DNA from: Ferroplasma sp037442045
GTDB taxonomy: Archaea > Thermoplasmatota > Thermoplasmata > Thermoplasmatales > Thermoplasmataceae
Length of the DNA: 5,984 nt
Direction of reading: 5' to 3'
NCBI RefSeq assembly: GCF_037442045.1
Contig: NZ_JBBIRC010000061.1
Location: 1-5,984, forward strand
In this document: positions 1 to 4,483 of the stretch, piece by piece
Position numbering within the stretch: the stretch's first letter is position 1
Layout: each line of letters begins with the position of its first letter
Translations under genes and position numbers: made by a program
The notes under the pieces: model-generated
The model's database searches: none
Told to the model about the DNA's origin: nothing
The model's input: only the letters and a program-made list of their open reading frames with translations

Positions 1-1160
1 GGAACATGGTCTGCTGCACCGATAACAAAAGGAACTGTTGACAAAACTACCGGAACCACTCCTCTTGGGCCTACCAGGGACATGAAAGCTTTTGTCCTGT
101 TATCAAATTTTATGGCATTCCTTCCCATATTTGAAAGGCCTATTGATATGAAAACCGCTACTGGCCTTATTACAAAAATAACTATTAATGAAATAATGAA
201 ACCAAATACAATATAATTGAATATCTGAGACCTGGTAAGTATGCTTCCTAAAAGAATAAATATAATAGACTGTGCCATGAAAGATAAATTCTCATTGAAA
301 TTCTTTTCCCTGCTCCAGAATATGCTTTTATCAGAGAAATTTCCCACTATTGCACCGGTAGAAATAATTGCAGGAAATGGCGTGATTCCAACAGCCTCCA
401 GTGATGTAAATTCGAATAATACTATCCCGAGGGTAAGGGCTACAAGCAAAGACTCAAAGTTAAAATATTTGTTTAAATAAATTATAAAGAATCCAAGCGC
501 TATGCCAACGGCAGCCGGTATTGCAATTTCAAGTATAAGGAATGATGCTGATCCAAGTATTAGTCCTGTATGTAAAGTTAAAACTGAAAAGAATGCAGAA
601 TAGGAAACATCTGGTGCCAGTATGCCTATGCCTATAGCCAGCAATATAATTCCCAAAGGATCGTTGAATAAACTTTCGCCTATAAGTGTTCCAGAAATGT
701 CATCCCTTATGTTCAGTTTCCTGAAAGTTGGTATCAGTGATGCAGGATCTGTTGGTGATATTATTGCACCAAATATAAATCCAATTATAAAAGGTGCTCC
801 TGTAAGAAGTGAGAAGAAAATACCTGCTCCAACAGCAGTGACTACCATCCCTATTGTATCTAACAGCGCTATTTTTGTGAAATATTTCCTTAAAATTCTC
901 GGGCTAAAGTTATGTGATTCATAATATAGAATAATAACGAGCCCAAGCATTCCTACCCCTATTGTTGCAAATGATGAAAGCAAATAAATTGCAAAACTGT
1001 GGTTAATAAGCCCAAGCAATGGCCCAAAGATAAGCCCCATGACTATAAGTACCGGAATATAAACCATTGACGCTTTTCTTGATATTGGTATGGAAAAGGC
1101 TGCAAGTATTAGTATAAAACTTATTTCTAGATAATCATACGTTACAGGAGAAATAATCAT
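1..1160 (-). CDS. CPA1/NhaP-type cation (Na+ or K+)/H+ antiporter, C-terminus missing
   Basis: Reading the minus strand from an ATG at 1160 gives 386 codons without a stop, so the gene leaves the window before its end. The product is a very hydrophobic integral membrane protein with roughly eleven helices visible. Family marks are SPTDPASL at residues 135-142, the ESLFNDPLG motif at 162-170 holding the Asn166-Asp167 ion-binding pair, Arg332-Pro333 in a late helix, and VGPRGVVPVVLS at about 363-374. These fit the CPA1 group, which exchanges Na+ or K+ for protons across the cytoplasmic membrane. The Asn-Asp pair, rather than Asp-Asp, is known in electroneutral NhaP-like members. Which cation is moved cannot be told. 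The start lies one base after the nadE stop (TGAAATG), so it is probably co-transcribed and translationally coupled. Any cytoplasmic C-terminal regulatory domain would lie outside the window. Confidence 0.9.
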   Translation of the reverse strand, partial: MIISPVTYDYLEISFILILAAFSIPISRKASMVYIPVLIVMGLIFGPLLGLINHSFAIYLLSSFATIGVGMLGLVIILYYESHNFSPRILRKYFTKIALLDTIGMVVTAVGAGIFFSLLTGAPFIIGFIFGAIISPTDPASLIPTFRKLNIRDDISGTLIGESLFNDPLGIILLAIGIGILAPDVSYSAFFSVLTLHTGLILGSASFLILEIAIPAAVGIALGFFIIYLNKYFNFESLLVALTLGIVLFEFTSLEAVGITPFPAIISTGAIVGNFSDKSIFWSREKNFNENLSFMAQSIIFILLGSILTRSQIFNYIVFGFIISLIVIFVIRPVAVFISIGLSNMGRNAIKFDNRTKAFMSLVGPRGVVPVVLSTVPFVIGAADHV

Positions 1161-1161
1161 T

Positions 1162-1881
1162 TCAATTCATTGACCTTGGCAATTCTCTTTTATGCATTGA
1201 TTTAAGATATAGCTCCATTAGTTTTTCATAATTGTTATTAATAATATTTTTGTCAAAGAGATCTGATAATGCATTATCTATTTCTTTATAGCTCATTTTT
1301 AATTCATCCTCATCATACTGCCCTTCCCAGAGCCCTGCTGATGGCCTTTTATCAATAATGGATTGTGGGACTTTCAATAAAGAAGCCATTTCCCATACAT
1401 CTGTTTTGTATAATCCTTCTATTGGCTCTATATCGCATGCTCCATCACCATATTTTGTATAATACCCAAGAAGGTATTCAGTCCTGTTAGTAGTGCCGAT
1501 TACAAGCCCGTTTGAAATATTTGCATAATAATACAGTATATTAGCCCTTATTCTTGACCTTATGTTTCCTTCAATTTTTTTATCTTCTGTATTTAATAAT
1601 TCTTTATAACTTTCAAATATTTTTTCTATGTTTATTTCTTTTATTTTTATCCCTGTTGATTTTGATAAGTTATTTACATCCTCATAATCCTGTTTCTTTG
1701 TATATTTGTCTGGCATGAAAATTGCTTTTATTTTATCATTATCAATTGAAGTTGCAAGCAATGTAAGCACTAAGGAACTGTCAATTCCAGAGCTTATTCC
1801 AATAACAGCATTTTTATTAGAAATTTTCTCCTTTAAAAATTCACGTATTGCTTCTATTCTGTTAATATTTTTATTGTTCAC
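1162..1881 (-). CDS. nadE: NH3-dependent NAD+ synthetase
   Basis: Cytosolic enzyme of the last NAD step: ATP-dependent amidation of deamido-NAD (nicotinate adenine dinucleotide) with ammonia. From the GTG at 1881 it has 239 residues, near the usual size of the synthetase domain alone; there is no glutaminase domain, hence ammonia-dependent. The ATP PP-loop is GISSGIDSS at 28-36. Further family motifs are GNIRSRIRANILYYYA at about 105-120, GTTNRTEYLLGYYTKYGDGACDIEPI at 129-154 (deamido-NAD/ATP site), and PSAGLWEGQYDEDEL at 180-194. The frame stays open upstream to an ATG at 2010, but those 43 extra residues do not look like NadE. A TATA-like box at 1902-1915 lies about 27 bases before the GTG, supporting a leaderless GTG start. 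One oddity is that the PP-loop reads SSGIDS where SGGxDS is usual. It is the first gene of an operon with the antiporter. Confidence 0.93.
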   Translation of the reverse strand: MNNKNINRIEAIREFLKEKISNKNAVIGISSGIDSSLVLTLLATSIDNDKIKAIFMPDKYTKKQDYEDVNNLSKSTGIKIKEINIEKIFESYKELLNTEDKKIEGNIRSRIRANILYYYANISNGLVIGTTNRTEYLLGYYTKYGDGACDIEPIEGLYKTDVWEMASLLKVPQSIIDKRPSAGLWEGQYDEDELKMSYKEIDNALSDLFDKNIINNNYEKLMELYLKSMHKRELPRSMN

Positions 1882-1901
1882 ATGAAGATAATAAAATGGG
1901 A

Positions 1902-1915
1902 TTAAATAAATATTT
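1902..1915 (-). promoter_or_regulatory. TATA-like box of the nadE-antiporter operon
   Basis: On the minus strand this reads AAATATTTATTTAA, centred about 27 bases before the proposed GTG start of nadE. That is where an archaeal TATA box sits if transcription begins at or next to the start codon. It lies inside the upstream extension of the frame, which argues against the longer reading. In such AT-rich DNA the match alone is weak; its spacing is the main evidence. Confidence 0.5.
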
Positions 1916-1962
1916 AGTATTGTTATCCATGTTATTTGTAAATTCATATTGTATTCGTGTAA

Positions 1963-1981
1963 TATAAGTATCCTTATACTT
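1963..1981. repeat. Two overlapping inverted repeats midway between nadE and the divergent small gene
   Basis: TATAAG-TATC-CTTATA (1963-1978) overlaps AAGTAT-CCTT-ATACTT (1966-1981). Both have perfect 6-base arms and 4-base spacers. The site lies about 80 bases from each of the two divergent start codons, upstream of both TATA boxes. It could be an operator shared by the two promoters. The DNA is AT-rich, so chance is a real alternative. Confidence 0.3.
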
Positions 1982-2029
1982 CGATTTTGAGAATGAAAAT
2001 TTACACACATTTATATCGCATCAAAAAGG

Positions 2030-2038
2030 TTATAACTA
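2030..2038 (+). promoter_or_regulatory. TATA-like box of the ribbon-helix-helix gene
   Basis: TTATAACTA preceded by an A-rich, BRE-like stretch (CAAAAAGG, 2022-2029). Its centre is about 24 bases before the ATG at 2058, the spacing expected for a leaderless archaeal transcript. No ribosome-binding sequence is seen before the ATG. Confidence 0.5.
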
Positions 2039-2057
2039 ATAAAGTATTAATTTACTC

Positions 2058-2216
2058 ATGATAAGCACAGCGAAATATAATAAGATAAGTGTATATATCC
2101 GGAAAGACGAAAAGGCCGTAATAGAAGAGAAGGCATTAATGGAAGGCGTGTCTGTATCAAGGTACCTTGTACTGGCTGCTTTGCATAACAATTTAGATTT
2201 TACCAAATCTCAATAA
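2058..2216 (+). CDS. Small ribbon-helix-helix type DNA-binding protein
   Basis: ATG to TAA gives 52 residues. Residues 7-15 (YNKISVYIR) have the alternating polar/apolar pattern of the N-terminal beta strand of ribbon-helix-helix (Arc/MetJ/CopG-like) proteins. Residues 16-30 (KDEKAVIEEKALMEG) form a charged first helix. The VSVSRYLVLAALHNN stretch (31-45) forms a second helix introduced by the usual Gly-Val-Ser type turn. Such proteins bind DNA as dimers through the paired strands, often as self-regulating repressors, antitoxins or plasmid regulators. No toxin gene is next to it: nadE is divergent and the permease lies 103 bases downstream behind a T-tract and its own TATA box. A TATA box at the right spacing supports expression. 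The fold is inferred from the pattern only; the target is unknown, though the inverted repeats on either side are candidates. Confidence 0.72.
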   Translation: MISTAKYNKISVYIRKDEKAVIEEKALMEGVSVSRYLVLAALHNNLDFTKSQ

Positions 2217-2247
2217 TATTTTAATTTTTTTTATAAACTTTTTAAAT
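2217..2247 (+). terminator. T-rich transcription terminator after the small gene
   Basis: Directly after the TAA at 2216 the coding strand is T-rich, with a run of eight T at 2225-2232 and five more T around 2239-2243. Archaeal RNA polymerase commonly stops at such U-tracts without a hairpin. This suggests that the small gene is not co-transcribed with the permease. Confidence 0.5.
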
Positions 2248-2269
2248 GTAATATTATATTTTATATTAC
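2248..2269. repeat. Inverted repeat upstream of the permease promoter
   Basis: GTAATAT (2248-2254) and ATATTAC (2263-2269) are perfect 7-base arms around an 8-base AT spacer. The site lies about 23 bases upstream of the permease TATA box, a position from which a bound regulator could act on that promoter. The arms are mostly A and T, so a chance origin cannot be excluded. Confidence 0.35.
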
Positions 2270-2291
2270 GAATATATATGGTATATTAACG

Positions 2292-2305
2292 TATAAATTT
2301 AAATA
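2292..2305 (+). promoter_or_regulatory. TATA-like box of the APC permease gene
   Basis: TATAAATTTAAATA, with its core about 23-25 bases before the ATG at 2320. The sequence between it and the ATG has no purine-rich ribosome site, so a leaderless transcript starting at that ATG fits. Confidence 0.55.
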
Positions 2306-2319
2306 TGCCGTAAATATAT

Positions 2320-3708
2320 ATGAAAAGAACAAAAATGATTAATACAAAAAATGAAGCAATTAATAATGGACAGCAATTAAAAAGAACAGCTGGTTTAGCA
2401 GACATATTTTTTATGTCTTTTGGAGGCCAGGCTCCGTTCCTTTCCATGTTGACCTATGCAACAGCAGCATTGATTTTGACATTGTTTTTCTCTCCAATTG
2501 TACTTATTATTGGTACGCTTGTAGTTTTAATTAATGGATTGGGAGTTTATTATTTATCGAGGAAACATGATGAAGAAGGCGGTTACTTTAATTACGCATA
2601 TAAGTCTTTATCGCACAGATTTGGATTTGAAACAGGTTGGATATATCTTTTTTATTCATTATTATATGCAGGAGGCTACATTGTCGGATCAATATTTGTC
2701 CTTACATATGTATTGGCTCCGTTTGTAGTAATTCCCCCAGTTATAGCATTTTTAATAGTGTTTCTTCCAACTGCAGCATTTCTTCTGCTTGGAATCAGGC
2801 CATCGTCTAAATATGCTGTTTTTTCAGCAAGCCTGGAATTAATAGTCCTTGTATTTGTAATAATAGCTGGATTATACGGAGCCCATTTTATGGTATATAA
2901 TCCTTTTACAAGTATTCCATCACCTTCTATAATATTCTTAGGAATATTATTTGCAATTGGAATACCAACAGGCTACGGTGCTATAACCCCTGTATCTGGA
3001 GAGGTTAAAAATGCAAAGAAAAATATAGGAAAAGCTGCCATAATGGTAATTTTAATCGGTGGCCTGCTTGAATCCCTGGTCCTTTATTCTCTCGTAGATT
3101 ATGGAATTGCATCACATTCATTCACAGCTCTAATCACTACAAATGTGCCTGTAATAACAATAATGAACAGGATAGCCGGGCCACTTGCTCTCCCATTATT
3201 ATTATTTGCTGCAATCAACGATGGGATTCTGGGTTCTCTTGCATTCTTAACAGCTTTTTCCAGAAATTTATATGCCATGTCAGAAAGAGGAATAATAAGC
3301 AAAAGCATAAGCAAATTGCATGTAAAAACCGGTACTCCGGTAATTGCAGGAATAATAACTTTGATTGCAACACTTATAATAATGTTACCACTTATATCCC
3401 TTGTCAACGCATTTACGATATTTCTGGCTCTTGGAAGCATTGCAGGACTCGGCAATCTTATGGTGCATCTTACAGCAAACTTTTCCCTGTTAAAAGTAAA
3501 CCTTATAAAAGCAAGCAGAAAAGTTCGGGAATATGCAGTTGGGCTCACAGGAATAATTGTGTCCGGGTTCATTTTTATATATTCATTATTAACATCCGAT
3601 ACTTATCAGATAGAACTGGTGCTTGGATTTATAATACTTGGATTTATTATAATTGAAATTATGGATACTAAAAACTATTTCAAAGCGACTGCAGAAACTG
3701 GAAATTAA
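2320..3708 (+). CDS. APC-superfamily amino acid permease
   Basis: The 462-residue protein has about twelve hydrophobic segments, the usual APC size and layout, and would sit in the cytoplasmic membrane importing amino acids or related amines; the substrate cannot be read from sequence. The hydrophilic N-terminus (1-24) is followed by helix 1 with the glycine break SFGGQAPF (33-40). Loop and helix 3 begin with EEGGYFNYAYKSL (85-97). A broken helix with GIPTGYG (214-220) leads to the classic cytoplasmic stretch SGEVKNAKKNIGKA (226-239). The APC signature SRNLYAMSERGIISKSISKL (314-333), followed by TGTPVIAG, marks the loop before the last four helices. The first ATG was chosen for its TATA spacing; an in-frame ATG at codon 6 is possible. 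The gene appears monocistronic, with T-rich sequence after it. Helix 1 has GGQAP instead of the more common G-x-G-x-G pattern, so this may be a divergent archaeal branch. Confidence 0.9.
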   Translation: MKRTKMINTKNEAINNGQQLKRTAGLADIFFMSFGGQAPFLSMLTYATAALILTLFFSPIVLIIGTLVVLINGLGVYYLSRKHDEEGGYFNYAYKSLSHRFGFETGWIYLFYSLLYAGGYIVGSIFVLTYVLAPFVVIPPVIAFLIVFLPTAAFLLLGIRPSSKYAVFSASLELIVLVFVIIAGLYGAHFMVYNPFTSIPSPSIIFLGILFAIGIPTGYGAITPVSGEVKNAKKNIGKAAIMVILIGGLLESLVLYSLVDYGIASHSFTALITTNVPVITIMNRIAGPLALPLLLFAAINDGILGSLAFLTAFSRNLYAMSERGIISKSISKLHVKTGTPVIAGIITLIATLIIMLPLISLVNAFTIFLALGSIAGLGNLMVHLTANFSLLKVNLIKASRKVREYAVGLTGIIVSGFIFIYSLLTSDTYQIELVLGFIILGFIIIEIMDTKNYFKATAETGN

Positions 3709-3720
3709 TTTTTAATTTTT
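3709..3720 (+). terminator. T-rich terminator after the permease
   Basis: Directly after the TAA the coding strand reads TTTTTAATTTTT and stays pyrimidine-rich to about 3770. There is no hairpin, but U-tracts alone end many archaeal transcripts. Confidence 0.45.
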
Positions 3721-4239
3721 ATATCTACATCATTACTTTTGCTTTTATATTTTACTTATTCTATATATTTTAGTGCTGACTGGATAATTAATTAACTTAT
3801 AAATCACGACAATTTGAATGGTAAAATAGGAAATTTTGATTAGAGTTTATAATAGAATAAAAATATGAAATTTGATTAATGCAATTAAAACTATTCATAT
3901 GATTTCCTTCATAATAATGAATGAACTGTGCATCTTAATACATAATTTAAGTAATTTTGATATTATTCTATTTAATAAAGCAGAAAGTTGTGGTTAATTG
4001 TGAGATATTGAAAATAAATAGTGCATTTGAACAATTTGAATTGGTCATAAATCTACTAAATCTCTATTTAAGTGAATAAAACGAGCAATTTCCAGTATAA
4101 AATCGTTGATATATCAAAAAAGTATATATTAGATATACATTATACCTGAAATATGGTAATACATATTATAGTGTTAAAATATCTTTTCATAAGAAATGTT
4201 AATATACCACACAGATAAAAGCCATATAAAGTAGAAATC
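3721..4239. other. AT-rich intergenic stretch without a recognisable gene
   Basis: Stop codons are frequent in the frames examined. The longest start-to-stop readings noticed are about 20 codons and lack a family pattern. No tRNA-like or stable GC-rich fold is visible by eye. The only structure seen is a pair of near-identical ACAATTTGAAT copies (3809 and 4031) and palindromes at 4106-4138. It separates the permease terminator from the promoter of the DUF3311-symporter operon, and may hold upstream regulatory sites or simply be decayed sequence. Confidence 0.55.
4106..4138. repeat. Adjacent palindromes upstream of the DUF3311-symporter operon
   Basis: TTGATATATCAA (4106-4117) is a perfect 12-base palindrome. 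Four bases later, GTATAT-ATTAG-ATATAC (4122-4138) is a perfect 6-base inverted repeat with a 5-base spacer. They lie about 105-135 bases before the operon TATA box, possible tandem binding sites for a dimeric regulator. The link to regulation is inference only. Confidence 0.35.
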
Positions 4240-4251
4240 CTTATATATAAG
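4240..4251 (+). promoter_or_regulatory. TATA-like box of the DUF3311-symporter operon
   Basis: CTTATATATAAG, itself a perfect 12-base palindrome, centred about 26 bases before the ATG at 4271. The spacing fits a leaderless archaeal start for the first gene of the operon. Confidence 0.55.
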
Positions 4252-4270
4252 TGTATTATAATACTTTTTA

Positions 4271-4483
4271 ATGAATGGTATATTAAAATTTGTACTGTTG
4301 GCTTTGCCATATTTTTTTATGACACTGGGTTTTGGAATATATGACAGAATCCAGCCAGAGGCTTTTGGAATTCCGTTCTTTTATTGGTACCAACTGGCAT
4401 GGGTGTTTATAGCGGCTATACTGACTTTCACAGTTTATGCGATAGAAACTGGTGAGAAAAAGAAGAAAAAGGTGGTGTCCTGA
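4271..4483 (+). CDS. DUF3311 family small membrane protein, partner of the symporter
   Basis: A 70-residue protein with two hydrophobic helices, at about 6-23 (FVLLALPYFFMTLGFGIY) and 41-60. Between them is the family motif FGIPFFYWYQLAWVF at about 32-46, and the tail is short and lysine-rich (KKKKK). Size, layout and the GIPFFYWYQ motif match DUF3311. Genes of this family regularly sit just before sodium:solute symporters, for example yhjC before yhjB in Bacillus subtilis. A role as accessory or stability subunit of the transporter is inferred from that pairing; no reaction is known. The stop overlaps the symporter start by one base (TGATG), which suggests coupled translation and equal dosage. 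The start is supported by the TATA box at 4240-4251. Confidence 0.85.
   Translation: MNGILKFVLLALPYFFMTLGFGIYDRIQPEAFGIPFFYWYQLAWVFIAAILTFTVYAIETGEKKKKKVVS
4471..4477 (+). promoter_or_regulatory. Ribosome-binding site of the symporter gene
   Basis: GGTGGTG lies inside the last codons of the DUF3311 gene and ends five bases before the ATG at 4483. It can pair with the archaeal 16S 3' end (anti-GGTGATC). It fixes the symporter start and contrasts with the leaderless first genes of the window. Confidence 0.55.

Noticed and set aside
241..924. Plus-strand open frames of 79 and 100 codons
   Set aside because: They lie antisense to the antiporter, whose minus-strand frame is continuous and carries all CPA1 motifs; their peptides show no family pattern.
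1882..2010. N-terminal extension of nadE to the ATG at 2010
   Set aside because: The added 43 residues do not look like NadE, and the stretch contains a well-spaced TATA-like box for the GTG start.
2534..2728. 64-codon frame overlapping the permease on the same strand
   Set aside because: It is out of frame inside conserved permease helices and has no promoter or ribosome site.
3099..3572. Minus-strand 157-codon open frame inside the permease gene
   Set aside because: It is antisense to clear APC signature regions; it reflects codon bias of the real gene on the other strand.
4153..4218. 21-codon reading frame before the DUF3311 gene
   Set aside because: Too short, no family pattern, no ribosome site; expected by chance.
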